Assembly: GCA_965652545.1 (NCBI GenBank)
Contig: CBFGWV010000211.1
Coordinates: forward strand, 1-8,782
Length of the DNA stretch: 8,782 bases
DNA from: CBFGWV01 sp965652545
GTDB taxonomy: Bacteria; Pseudomonadota; Gammaproteobacteria; Competibacterales; Competibacteraceae
Direction: 5' to 3'
Within the stretch, counting starts at the first letter, position 1; each line of letters opens with the position of its first letter. Position numbers and translations under genes: made by a program. Positions 1-6,330 of this stretch are shown here, piece after piece. The notes under the pieces are model-generated. The model was not told the origin of the DNA. It worked only from the letters and a program-made list of their open reading frames with translations, and did no database searches.

Positions 1-145
1 ATCTGTCTCGATCCCGACTTCCCTCGCGACGGACGCCGAGGCCAGACACCCTCCTCGCGCTCACACGGACGTGTTCACAGCGTGTCGGCCCGCGACCTGC
101 CCGACGCGGAAGGCGGGATCGGAGGGCAGGAACGTCGGCGCAAAC
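1..145. other. Non-coding flank downstream of creC
   Basis: This stretch lies beyond the stop codon of the sensor kinase gene and runs off the left edge of the window. I see no convincing gene start. A purine-rich AGGAGG-like run on the minus strand abuts a GTG with no spacer, so it is not a credible start. Two small dyads are present: ACACG-GA-CGTGT at 63-74, and a 7-bp stem (CCTGCCC at 96-102 with GGGCAGG at 124-130). Neither is followed by a T-run on the minus strand, so no intrinsic terminator can be asserted. A creD-like or other gene could begin further left, outside the window. Confidence 0.5.
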
Positions 146-1582
146 CTACGGCCAACGCAGCACAGCCTCCACACCGCCGTCCGACCGATTGCCGACACTC
201 ACGCTACCGCCGTGCAAGGCCATCACCTCCCTGACGAAACTCAGGCCCAGCCCCGTGCTCTTGGACACCCCGCCCGGCCGCGACAACGAAAAGAACCGAT
301 CGTAAATTTTCGCCAACGCATACTCGGGAATACCCGGCCCGCGATCCCGCACCGCAACCCACTGGCCCCCCGCATCGCGGCCGGCGGCGATGCACACCCG
401 GCCGCCGGCGGGGGAGAAATCCAACGCATTGTCGAGCAGGTTCGACACCGCCTGCGACAGCAGAAACACCTCGCCGCGCAGCACCACCGACGCGCCCTCC
501 TCGACAACCACCTCCACATCACGGGCGGCCACCGCCGCGGCCCGCTCATCGACCAATTGCCGAACCATGGGGGCCAGCTCCACCTCGGACACCTCACCCA
601 ACGCCCGCCGGTTCTCCAGCGAGGCCAGCGTCAGCAGGCGCTGCACCAGGGTGGTCATGCGGTCGGTCAGCTGGCGGATATTGTCCAGGAACTTCGCCCG
701 CTTGGCCGGCGGGACATTGTCCTCCATGAGGATCTCCGTCGCCCCGCGCAAGCCGGTCAATGGCGCCTTGAGCTCGTGCGTCAGGGCATGAACGTAGCGC
801 TCGACGTAGTCCTTGTCCGCAAGCTTCTGCTGCATCGCCGCCATGGCTGCGGCCACGCGGCTGAAGGAGGCATCCCACAACGCCGGCGGCGCCACCCGCC
901 GGTTGGTGGCCAGCTCATCGGCATAATCCACCAGCTTGCGCGTGGCGCGGCTGAGCCAGAGACTCATTACACTGCCGAAGACCAGCGACATCAGCCCGAC
1001 GATCAGCGCATATGTCGTCAACCGGTCCGCGGAATGGGCCAGGAAGCCGCCGAAGCGTGCGATCGGCTTGTACACCGTCACCACGCCGACGATCCGCTCC
1101 CGGTCCATGATCGGTGCCGCCACATGAAAGACACTGTTCATGCCCTCGGCAATGAAGGACGCCGCCGGGCTGGTTCGCGCCCCGTACTCGCCACGCAGCG
1201 TCAGGGCGACGTCGCGCCACGCCGAGTAGTCAGCCCCGATATCCTGGCCGCTGGTGTTGAAGACCACCCGCCCGCTGGCATCGGTGATATAGAAGTCCAG
1301 GTCCGGCCGGTCTTTGATCTCCTGGTAGATCCGCGCATCGAGGACGCGCTGCCGGTACTCGGCCGCGGTCACTGCCAGATCGTCCATGTCCAGCGTGCCG
1401 CTGGCCATCTGCCGGCCCAAGTCGGTGGCGATCCAGTTGGCCGTATCGACGAGGATCTCCTCGGCCACCTGACGGACATTCAGATCCAGCGCATCCAGCG
1501 CCTTTTGCAGCATCATCCATGACAGCACACCGATGATCAGAAAGTAGACGATGAAGATCCGCAGACTGAAGCCAAGCTTCAC
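146..1582 (-). CDS. creC: CreC-type sensor histidine kinase
   Basis: This is an inner-membrane sensor kinase that should autophosphorylate and pass phosphate to the CreB-type regulator encoded just upstream. It has 478 residues, close to E. coli CreC (about 474). A first membrane helix lies at about 7-27. A periplasmic sensor region follows to about 187, carrying the CreC-like stretch DYSAWRDVALTLRGEYGAR and then VAAPIMD. A second helix lies at about 190-212, with a HAMP-like linker after it. The H-box is YVHALTHELKAPL, with the phospho-accepting His at 269. The N-box is LLDNALDFSP, followed by the G1 box DRGPGIP and the G2 box STGLGLSF, so the ATP-binding domain is complete. The start is a GTG that overlaps the creB stop as GTGA, implying translational coupling. 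The creA and creD partners known from enterobacteria are not visible. The stimulus is unknown; in E. coli the system responds to carbon source and fermentation state. Family assignment is firm. Confidence 0.93.
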   Translation of the reverse strand: MKLGFSLRIFIVYFLIIGVLSWMMLQKALDALDLNVRQVAEEILVDTANWIATDLGRQMASGTLDMDDLAVTAAEYRQRVLDARIYQEIKDRPDLDFYITDASGRVVFNTSGQDIGADYSAWRDVALTLRGEYGARTSPAASFIAEGMNSVFHVAAPIMDRERIVGVVTVYKPIARFGGFLAHSADRLTTYALIVGLMSLVFGSVMSLWLSRATRKLVDYADELATNRRVAPPALWDASFSRVAAAMAAMQQKLADKDYVERYVHALTHELKAPLTGLRGATEILMEDNVPPAKRAKFLDNIRQLTDRMTTLVQRLLTLASLENRRALGEVSEVELAPMVRQLVDERAAAVAARDVEVVVEEGASVVLRGEVFLLSQAVSNLLDNALDFSPAGGRVCIAAGRDAGGQWVAVRDRGPGIPEYALAKIYDRFFSLSRPGGVSKSTGLGLSFVREVMALHGGSVSVGNRSDGGVEAVLRWP

Positions 1583-2286
1583 GAACCGACCTTGAGGCTG
1601 TAACCCACGCCGCGGTGGGTGTGGATGGGGTCGTAGTCCGCGTTGATCGCCCGCAGCTTTGCCCGCAAGGTTTTGATATAGGTGTCGATGGCACGCTCGT
1701 CGGAGGGGTGGTTCGGCGACCAGATCCGTTGCATGAGCTGGCCGCGGCTGAGCACCCGGCCGGGTTGGCGCATCAACGCCTCCAACAGGTTGAACTCGGC
1801 CAGGGTCAGGCTGACCGGCTGGCCGAAGAACTGCACGCTGCGGGTCTGGGCGTCCAGCTGCAACGGCAAGTCGGCATTGGCGCTCTGGCTGGCCGGCAGG
1901 CGCAAGCGTTTGAGCACCGCCTTGACGCGGGCCACCACCTCGCGCGGGCTGAAGGGTTTGGTGACGTAATCGTCCGCCCCCATCTCCAGCCCCAACACCC
2001 GGTCGATCTCCTCGCTGCGCGCGGTGAGCATGATGACCGGCAACTGCGAATCGACCCGGATGCGCTTGAGCACCTCGAAGCCGCTCATGTCCGGCAGCCC
2101 GACATCCAGTACCAGCAGGTCAAAGGTCTGCTGCGACAGAAGGCCCAGGCCGGCATGCGCCGTCTCCACCCAGGTGGCCTGGAAGTGCTCGGTTTCCAAC
2201 GCGTAGGTCAGGGTATCGGCAATGGAGGATTCGTCCTCGATGATGAGGATGCGGTACTGCGCGGGTGCTTGGGCGGGCTCGGCCAT
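1579..2286 (-). CDS. creB: CreB-type OmpR-family response regulator
   Basis: This is a cytoplasmic DNA-binding response regulator, the cognate partner of the adjacent CreC kinase. It has 235 residues in two domains. The receiver domain covers about 11-125, with the acidic pair E17/D18, phospho-acceptor D61 (in LLVLDVGLPDMSGFEV), T88 (MLTARSE) and K110 (YVTKPFSP). A winged-helix output domain covers about 140-232 (SLTLAEFNLLEALMRQPGRV, then DTYIKTLRAKLR and THRGVGYSL). All phosphotransfer residues are intact, so it should be functional. The ATG lies 11 bp after the stop of the RpiR-type gene, preceded only by a weak GAGAGAG ribosome site, which suggests co-transcription and coupling with that gene. 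E. coli CreB binds the direct repeat TTCAC-N6-TTCAC. I found no such pair in the intergenic regions here, so its targets are probably elsewhere. Confidence 0.92.
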   Translation of the reverse strand: MAEPAQAPAQYRILIIEDESSIADTLTYALETEHFQATWVETAHAGLGLLSQQTFDLLVLDVGLPDMSGFEVLKRIRVDSQLPVIMLTARSEEIDRVLGLEMGADDYVTKPFSPREVVARVKAVLKRLRLPASQSANADLPLQLDAQTRSVQFFGQPVSLTLAEFNLLEALMRQPGRVLSRGQLMQRIWSPNHPSDERAIDTYIKTLRAKLRAINADYDPIHTHRGVGYSLKVGS

Positions 2287-2297
2287 GGGTGTCTCTC

Positions 2298-3179
2298 TCA
2301 GTCCCCGATCGGCTGCGGCCCGGTGCGCCCGTGCAGTTGGGTCAGCGATGCCCGAATTCGCCGCAGCGTCTCGCGCGCCCCGTCGCCGCGCCGCTGGGCC
2401 ACGGCCATGGCCAGGGCGTCGATTACCGCCAGATGGACCAGGCGCGATGCGGTGGGTTTGAAGATGTCGGGATCTTCCGGCAGCTCGATGAGTATCGACA
2501 AGCCGGCCGCCTGGGCCAGACGGCTGCCCGGCCGGGTCAGGGCGATGGTAGCCGCGCCGTAGCCGCCGGCGATGGCCGTGCTGTCGACCACCTCCTGCGC
2601 CTCGCCACTCGATGAGACGGCGAACAGCACATCGCCCGGGCCGAGGGTGGATGCGCGCATCCGTTGCAGATAACCGTCGCTGACCGCTACAGCGGGCACA
2701 CCCAGCCTAAACAACCGGTTGGCGCCATCGAAGGCCACAGTGGTGGAGCCGCCGCCCACCCCGATGAATACCACCTGACGGGCATCGGCCAGTGTATCGG
2801 CCGCGCGCTCGAGCACCGCGCCGTCCAATTGCCCGCGCATGACGTTGGCGGTGGTATAGAGCACGCTCAGCACACGGTCGACCAAGGCGGGGGCATCGGT
2901 CGCCGGCGGCGTGCCCGGCGTATCCAGATACTGGAGACTGACGGCCACGTTCTGCGCCAGGCGGATCTTGAAGTCGCGGTAGCCCTCGCAGCCCAAGGTG
3001 CGGCAAAAGCGGATGACGGTCGGTTCGCTGACCTCGCATGCCTTGGCCAGGTCGGTGATCGTCACCTGGGCCACGGTGCCCAGGTTTTTGAGTACGTAAG
3101 AGGCCACCCGCTGCTCGCGGGCGTTGAAGCGCCCGTCGAACTGGCGCAGCCGGGAGATCAAGTCGAAGGCCGCGTTCAT
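2298..3179 (-). CDS. RpiR/MurR-family transcriptional regulator (HTH plus SIS domain)
   Basis: This is a cytoplasmic transcription factor of 293 residues with the classic RpiR layout. The N-terminal helix-turn-helix domain covers about 1-80, with recognition segment ITDLAKACEVSEPTVIRFCR and then LGCEGYRDFKIRLAQN. The C-terminal SIS domain covers about 135-265, with IGVGGGSTTVAFD (139-151), a serine-rich loop FAVSSSGEAQEVVD around 186-199, and a final GYGAATIALTRPGS strand-loop. SIS domains in this family usually bind phosphosugars or other small catabolic effectors; the effector here is unknown. The start is supported by GGAG five bases upstream of the ATG. The gene is divergent from the TRAP transporter operon and is its most likely regulator. 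It is also the first gene of the leftward operon with creB and creC. Whether it represses or activates is inferred only from operator position, which suggests repression. Confidence 0.9.
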   Translation of the reverse strand: MNAAFDLISRLRQFDGRFNAREQRVASYVLKNLGTVAQVTITDLAKACEVSEPTVIRFCRTLGCEGYRDFKIRLAQNVAVSLQYLDTPGTPPATDAPALVDRVLSVLYTTANVMRGQLDGAVLERAADTLADARQVVFIGVGGGSTTVAFDGANRLFRLGVPAVAVSDGYLQRMRASTLGPGDVLFAVSSSGEAQEVVDSTAIAGGYGAATIALTRPGSRLAQAAGLSILIELPEDPDIFKPTASRLVHLAVIDALAMAVAQRRGDGARETLRRIRASLTQLHGRTGPQPIGD

Positions 3180-3236
3180 CGCCGCTCCATCGTCATCGTT
3201 ATGTTATGAGCCGCACGGACTACCCTGCGCGGGGCT

Positions 3237-3265
3237 ATTAGGCGGTGGCGATCCGGGGGTGTCAA
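3237..3265 (-). promoter_or_regulatory. Predicted sigma70 promoter for the RpiR-creBC operon
   Basis: Read on the minus strand, a perfect -35 hexamer TTGACA (3260-3265) is followed after exactly 17 bases by CCTAAT (3237-3242). This shares the last four bases with the -10 consensus TATAAT. Transcription would start near 3230, leaving a 5' leader of about 50 bases before the ATG at 3179. The -35 overlaps an inverted repeat (3262-3287). This is a sequence prediction only; the -10 match is imperfect. Confidence 0.5.
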
Positions 3266-3287
3266 CACCGCCGAGCGGTCGTGTTGA
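3262..3287. repeat. 26-bp inverted repeat overlapping the leftward -35
   Basis: Arms TCAACAC and GTGTTGA are perfect 7-bp complements separated by 12 bases. The inner bases ACCG and CGGT pair further with a small offset, so the element could be an operator or a hairpin. It covers most of the -35 hexamer of the predicted RpiR-creBC promoter. Its sequence is unlike the two AT-rich palindromes nearer the transporter genes, which hints at a different binding protein or a separate role such as autoregulation. Confidence 0.45.
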
Positions 3288-3307
3288 TGGGGGCAGCGCT
3301 CGCATAA

Positions 3308-3326
3308 AATGTAGTCTATCTACCTA
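3308..3326. promoter_or_regulatory. Candidate operator 1 (upstream site)
   Basis: The 19-mer AATGTAGTCTATCTACCTA contains the inverted pair GTAG-N5-CTAC and matches the second site (3391-3409) at 15 of 19 positions. It lies 83 bp upstream of that site, close to eight helical turns, so the two would sit on the same face of the DNA. The likely binding protein is the adjacent RpiR-type regulator, by position only. Confidence 0.55.
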
Positions 3327-3365
3327 AAAAACAGAAAATTGAGCAAATTTCTTTGCGCACCGCCC

Positions 3366-3394
3366 TAGACAGCATCTACAACCTCGAATATATG
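3366..3394 (+). promoter_or_regulatory. Predicted sigma70 promoter for the TRAP operon
   Basis: TAGACA (3366-3371) matches five of six bases of the -35 consensus. After 17 bases comes TATATG (3389-3394), which matches the first four bases of the -10 consensus. Transcription would start near 3401, inside the downstream palindrome, giving a leader of about 44 bases before the small permease start. The geometry is good but the -10 is only moderate, which would fit a regulated promoter. Confidence 0.5.
3374..3380. promoter_or_regulatory. Candidate operator half-site
   Basis: ATCTACA repeats the right half of the downstream palindrome (ATCTACA at 3401-3407) and, with one change, that of the upstream site (ATCTACC at 3318-3324). 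It lies in the spacer between the predicted -35 and -10 of the TRAP promoter. It lacks a matching left half, so it may be chance or a weak accessory contact. Confidence 0.25.
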
Positions 3395-3409
3395 TAATTT
3401 ATCTACATA
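3391..3409. promoter_or_regulatory. Candidate operator 2 (over the TRAP -10/start point)
   Basis: TATGTA-N7-TACATA is an inverted repeat with perfect 6-bp arms. It overlaps the predicted -10 hexamer and covers the expected transcription start, the usual place for a repressor site. It shares 15 of 19 positions with the site at 3308-3326. The TGTA...TACA ends resemble the general style of known RpiR-family operators such as that of HexR, but I am not claiming a HexR site. Confidence 0.6.
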
Positions 3410-3444
3410 CAGACCCTCTCCACCTCCGAGGGAAAAAGCACACC

Positions 3445-3954
3445 ATGAGAGACTGGGCAGGTCGCCTCAGCGACATCACCAACACGGCCGTGGAGGCGCT
3501 GGTCGCCTTGCTGATGCTCATCCTGGTGCTGGATGTCTGGCTCGGGGTGGTGGATCGCTATCTCTTTCACTGGCAACTGCCCTGGCCTGAGGTCCTGGCC
3601 CGCTACCTGATGATATGGGCCGCCATGCTGGCGGTCTCCTGCGGTATTGCGCGGCGGGAGCATATCGCGTTGTCCATCCTGCTCGACCGCCTGCCGCCGG
3701 CGCTGCGGCGCAGTGCGCTCATCGCCATGGACGTGCTGACGATGGGCTTGTTCCTGTATGTCTTCTACTACGGCATTGGCTTCGCCCAAAGCGGTGTCAA
3801 CCGCCAGGCGATGATCTTCGGCATGAGCCTGGCGCCGGCCTTCGCGGCGATTCCCGTGGCGGCGGCTCTGGCGGTGGTGCAACTCGCCCTGGTGCTGATA
3901 CGGGATCTCGGCACCCAGCATCTGGTCGAGCAGGCAGAGGATGTCGGGGCATGA
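3445..3954 (+). CDS. dctQ: TRAP transporter small permease subunit (DctQ family)
   Basis: This is the four-helix inner-membrane subunit of a tripartite ATP-independent periplasmic transporter. It partners the large DctM subunit to import a solute, usually an organic acid, driven by a sodium or proton gradient. Its 169 residues are a normal length. Predicted helices lie at about 15-37, 50-69, 88-110 and 128-150. The family signature is clear: RYLFHWQLPWPEVLARYLMI followed by WAAMLAVSCGIARREHI, with Trp47, Glu49, Arg53, Trp58 and His73 in the expected places. The start has GAGGGA at 3428-3433, 11 bases upstream, slightly long but acceptable. The stop overlaps the DctM start as ATGA. It is the first gene of the rightward operon. 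The dctQ name indicates family only; the substrate is not dicarboxylate by any direct evidence. Confidence 0.93.
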   Translation: MRDWAGRLSDITNTAVEALVALLMLILVLDVWLGVVDRYLFHWQLPWPEVLARYLMIWAAMLAVSCGIARREHIALSILLDRLPPALRRSALIAMDVLTMGLFLYVFYYGIGFAQSGVNRQAMIFGMSLAPAFAAIPVAAALAVVQLALVLIRDLGTQHLVEQAEDVGA

Positions 3955-5234
3955 TCGTCGCGATCCTCTTCGTGGTGCTCATTCTCCTGGGCATGCCCAT
4001 CGGCTTTGCCATCGGTGCGGCCGCGCTGGCCGGCCTGATCGACATGGGCGGGGACAAGTTCCTCGCCATCGGGCCGGGAAAGATCTTCAACGGGTTGAAT
4101 ATCTTCCCGTTTCTGGCCATGCCGTTCTTCATCCTGGCCGGCGAGATCATGAACCACATCGGCATCACCTCGCGCCTGGTGAACCTGGCCAACGTGCTGG
4201 TCGGTGGATTCAGGGGCGGGCTTGCGCACACCAACATGCTGGCCTCGGTGTTCTTCGCCGGCCTGACCGGGGCGGCCACCGCGGATGCAGCCGCCTTCGG
4301 CAAGACGCTGGTGCCGGCCATGGTCAAGCAGGGCTACCGCCGCGACTATGCCTGCGCAGTGACCGCCGCCGGTTCGATCATCGGGCCGACCATCCCGCCC
4401 TCGGGCCTGATGGTGGTGTACGGCTCGCTGATGGGTGTGTCCATAGGCGGACTGTTCGCCGCCGGCATCGTGCCCGGCCTGCTGATCTGCCTGGTGTGCA
4501 TGGGTGTCATCGCCGTGGGCGCCAAGCGGCAAGGGCTGCCGAAGGCCGACGGCCACGCCCGCGCGGGAGAGATCTGGCGGACGTTCAAAGCCTCGTTCAG
4601 CGCGCTGCTGATGCCGTTCATCATTCTGGGCGGGATACTCGGCGGCATCGTCACGCCCACGGAGGCGGCCTCCATCGCCGTGGCCTATGCGCTGTTCCTT
4701 GGGGTGTTCGTCTACCGCAGCATCAGTGTGCGCGACTTCTACGGCATGCTGGTGCGCACGGCGCGTATCACCGGGGTGATCTTCGTCATCATCGCCTTTG
4801 CCGGCATGCTCGGCTGGTGGCTGAGCTTCGAACGCATCCCGCAGACCATCGCCACACTCATCCTCGAGCTGGCCAGCAACCGCTACGCCATCATTGCGCT
4901 GATCATCGCCATCCTGCTGGCAGTGGGCACGGTGATGGACATCACCGCCATCCTCATCATCCTGGCGCCCGTGCTGGTGCCGCTGACCGCCCAGATCGGC
5001 ATGGAGCCCATCCACGCCGGCATCGTCTTTGTCCTGGCCTTGAACATCTCGCTGATGACGCCGCCGGTCGGCGCCTGCCTGTTCGTCCTCTCCTCGGTGA
5101 CCGGCGAGAAGCTCGAGCGCATCGCCGCCAAGCTGTGGCCGTTTCTCATCGCCGAGTTCGCGATCCTGTTCATCGTCGCCTTCTGGGAAGACCTGGCGCT
5201 GTGGGCGCCCAGGCTTCTCGGTTTCATCGACTGA
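3951..5234 (+). CDS. dctM: TRAP transporter large permease subunit (DctM family)
   Basis: This is the main solute-translocating membrane subunit, with 427 residues, the usual length for stand-alone DctM. It is hydrophobic throughout, with about a dozen membrane segments. Family landmarks in order are LGMPIGFAIGAAALAGL near the N-terminus, FPFLAMPFFILAGEIMNH (about 48-65), the loop SVFFAGLTGAATADAAAFGK with LVPAMVKQGY, SIIGPTIPPSGLMVVYGSLM, GILGGIVTPTEAASIAVAYA, and near the C-terminus LNISLMTPPVGACLFVLSSV. The reading frame is open further upstream, but the ATG at 3951 is chosen because it has GAGGA nine bases before it, overlaps the DctQ stop as ATGA, and gives the normal N-terminus. The usual small-residue loop SGS is here TGAATAD, a modest variant. 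It is separate from DctQ rather than fused. The substrate is unknown. Confidence 0.94.
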   Translation: MIVAILFVVLILLGMPIGFAIGAAALAGLIDMGGDKFLAIGPGKIFNGLNIFPFLAMPFFILAGEIMNHIGITSRLVNLANVLVGGFRGGLAHTNMLASVFFAGLTGAATADAAAFGKTLVPAMVKQGYRRDYACAVTAAGSIIGPTIPPSGLMVVYGSLMGVSIGGLFAAGIVPGLLICLVCMGVIAVGAKRQGLPKADGHARAGEIWRTFKASFSALLMPFIILGGILGGIVTPTEAASIAVAYALFLGVFVYRSISVRDFYGMLVRTARITGVIFVIIAFAGMLGWWLSFERIPQTIATLILELASNRYAIIALIIAILLAVGTVMDITAILIILAPVLVPLTAQIGMEPIHAGIVFVLALNISLMTPPVGACLFVLSSVTGEKLERIAAKLWPFLIAEFAILFIVAFWEDLALWAPRLLGFID

Positions 5235-5250
5235 CCACCGTAACGTCATA

Positions 5251-5258
5251 AAAAGGAG
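5251..5258 (+). promoter_or_regulatory. Strong ribosome binding site for DctP
   Basis: AAAAGGAG, with the GGAG core at 5255-5258, lies eight bases before the ATG at 5267. It decides the start: the in-frame GTG at 5258 would sit on top of this site. It is the best ribosome site in the operon, fitting the usual need for excess periplasmic binding protein over permease. Confidence 0.75.
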
Positions 5259-5266
5259 TGAGCACC

Positions 5267-6310
5267 ATGAAGCATCTTGCGATCTGCCTCGCCGTCTGTG
5301 CATCCGTAGGGCTCGCCGCACCGGCCGCCCAGGCGGAGAAAGTCCTCAAGTTCGGCCACGACAACAAGACTGACCCGTTCGAAAACCCGGCCCACGCCTG
5401 CACGGCGGTGTTCGCCAACATCGTCGAAGCGGACACCAACGGGGCGATCACGGTGGAGGTCTACCCCTCCAACCAGCTCGGCACGGCCGCCGAACACGTG
5501 CAAATGGTGCGCGATGGCGTGCTCCAGGCGACGCTCACCTCCACCGGCGCACTGGCCAGCTACTACCCGCGCATCGACGTGCTCAACCTGCCCTTCGCCT
5601 TCGCCCATAACGCCGCCACCTATGACGTCTTCGACGGGCCCTTCGGCACCGCTCTGGCGAACGATATCGAGGCCGAGCTGGGCGATGTCGTCGTGCTGGG
5701 CTTTCCGGACACCGGCGGGTTTTTCGCGGTGACCAACTCCAAACGCGAGATCGCAAACCTGGAGGACTTTGCCGGCATCCGCGTGCGCACCATGACCCTG
5801 CCCTCGCACCAGGCCATCATGCAGGCGCTGGGGGCCGAGGCGTATCCACTGGCCTGGGGCGAGGTGTACTCCGGCCTGCAGACCGGTGTCATCGACGGGC
5901 AGATGAACCCCGTGCCGATCATCTCCTTCGCCAAGTTCTCCGAGGTGCAGAAGTACCTGACGCTGACCAACCACTTGTTCTCGCCCTACACCTTTATGGT
6001 GTCCAAAACGTTCTGGGACGAGCTCACACCCGCAGAGCAGCGCACGATGCACTATGCCGCCCAGTCCTGCGTAACCGCCTCGCGCGGGCTCTCGCGTGTC
6101 ATCGAGGCGTCCGACCGCGGGCTGAGCAGCCTCAAGGGCACGATGACGGTCACCGCCCTCAACGCCGAACAGCGCGAGGCCATGAAGAACGCCACGCAGC
6201 CGGTGTTCGAGACGCACATCAAGGAAAACCTGGATGCCAAGGCCGTGGAGCTGCTGGAGCAGTTCAAGGCCGAGGTCGAGACCGCCAACGCCCACACCTA
6301 CGTGCAGTGA
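5267..6310 (+). CDS. dctP: TRAP transporter periplasmic substrate-binding protein (DctP family)
   Basis: This is the extracytoplasmic solute receptor that delivers ligand to the DctQM permease. The 347-residue precursor begins with a Sec signal peptide, MKHLAICLAVCASVGLAAPAAQA, with likely cleavage after residue 23 before EKVLKFGHD. The mature part shows the DctP order: VEVYPSNQLGTAAEHVQMVR, ASYYPRIDVLNLPFAF, then GIRVRTM with Arg174, the expected conserved carboxylate-binding arginine. It continues with WGEVYSGLQTGVIDGQMNP. In that last motif Met213 replaces the glutamate often seen (DGQENP), while Asn214 is kept. The ATG is preferred over a nearby GTG because of the strong ribosome site. 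The 32-bp gap after DctM has no terminator-like hairpin. The conserved arginine suggests a carboxylate-bearing ligand; the downstream enzymes suggest an amino-acid-related one. Confidence 0.94.
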   Translation: MKHLAICLAVCASVGLAAPAAQAEKVLKFGHDNKTDPFENPAHACTAVFANIVEADTNGAITVEVYPSNQLGTAAEHVQMVRDGVLQATLTSTGALASYYPRIDVLNLPFAFAHNAATYDVFDGPFGTALANDIEAELGDVVVLGFPDTGGFFAVTNSKREIANLEDFAGIRVRTMTLPSHQAIMQALGAEAYPLAWGEVYSGLQTGVIDGQMNPVPIISFAKFSEVQKYLTLTNHLFSPYTFMVSKTFWDELTPAEQRTMHYAAQSCVTASRGLSRVIEASDRGLSSLKGTMTVTALNAEQREAMKNATQPVFETHIKENLDAKAVELLEQFKAEVETANAHTYVQ

Positions 6311-6314
6311 GCGC

Positions 6315-6320
6315 AAAGGA
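6315..6320 (+). promoter_or_regulatory. Ribosome binding site deciding the M81 start
   Basis: AAAGGA lies ten bases before the ATG at 6331. It supports that ATG over the in-frame GTG at 6307, which overlaps the DctP stop as GTGA but would add eight polar residues ahead of the conserved N-terminus MRVFCASIATETN. Confidence 0.55.
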
Positions 6321-6330
6321 CAGCCATCGC

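Larger units (their letters stand above)
3180..3444. promoter_or_regulatory. Divergent control region between the two operons
   Basis: This 265-bp intergenic region separates the RpiR-creBC operon from the TRAP operon and has no plausible gene of its own. The half near the leftward gene is GC-rich. The half near the transporter (about 3300-3420) is much more AT-rich than the rest of the window, as expected of a promoter. It contains predicted promoters in both directions, a 26-bp inverted repeat, and two related palindromes with a half-site between them, each listed separately. The two outward transcripts therefore share one short regulatory stretch, allowing one bound protein to affect both. 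Confidence 0.75.

Noticed and set aside
96..130. A 7-bp stem (CCTGCCC / GGGCAGG) just past creC as an intrinsic terminator.
   Set aside because: The loop is 21 bases and there is no T-run on the minus strand after it.
71..1522. A 1.4-kb open frame on the plus strand opposite creC, and similar long antisense frames opposite creB, dctM, dctP and the M81 gene.
   Set aside because: Their translations are rich in His, Arg, Gln and Gly with no recognisable domain, as expected from the complement of high-GC coding sequence. The opposite strands encode clear full-length families.
3339..3357. Sigma54-type promoter around TTGAGC...TTTGC upstream of the TRAP genes.
   Set aside because: The GG and GC elements do not have the required spacing and the -24 element is poor; the sigma70-like pair fits better.
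3180..3444. CreB binding site (TTCAC-N6-TTCAC) in the divergent control region.
   Set aside because: No TTCAC or GTGAA occurs there. Single TTCAC copies elsewhere (for example 74-78 and 1578-1582) lack a second copy at the right spacing.
3615..3950. Upstream in-frame extension of the DctM reading frame.
   Set aside because: It lies inside the DctQ gene and translates to a low-complexity Arg/Ala/Gly stretch. The ATG at 3951 has a ribosome site and the normal DctM N-terminus.
5258..5266. GTG start for DctP, three codons before the ATG.
   Set aside because: It overlaps the ribosome binding sequence itself; the ATG at 5267 has ideal spacing and begins a typical signal peptide.
6307..6330. GTG start for the M81 gene overlapping the DctP stop.
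   Set aside because: Possible, but the ATG at 6331 has AAAGGA upstream and starts directly at the conserved family N-terminus. I kept it only as an alternative.
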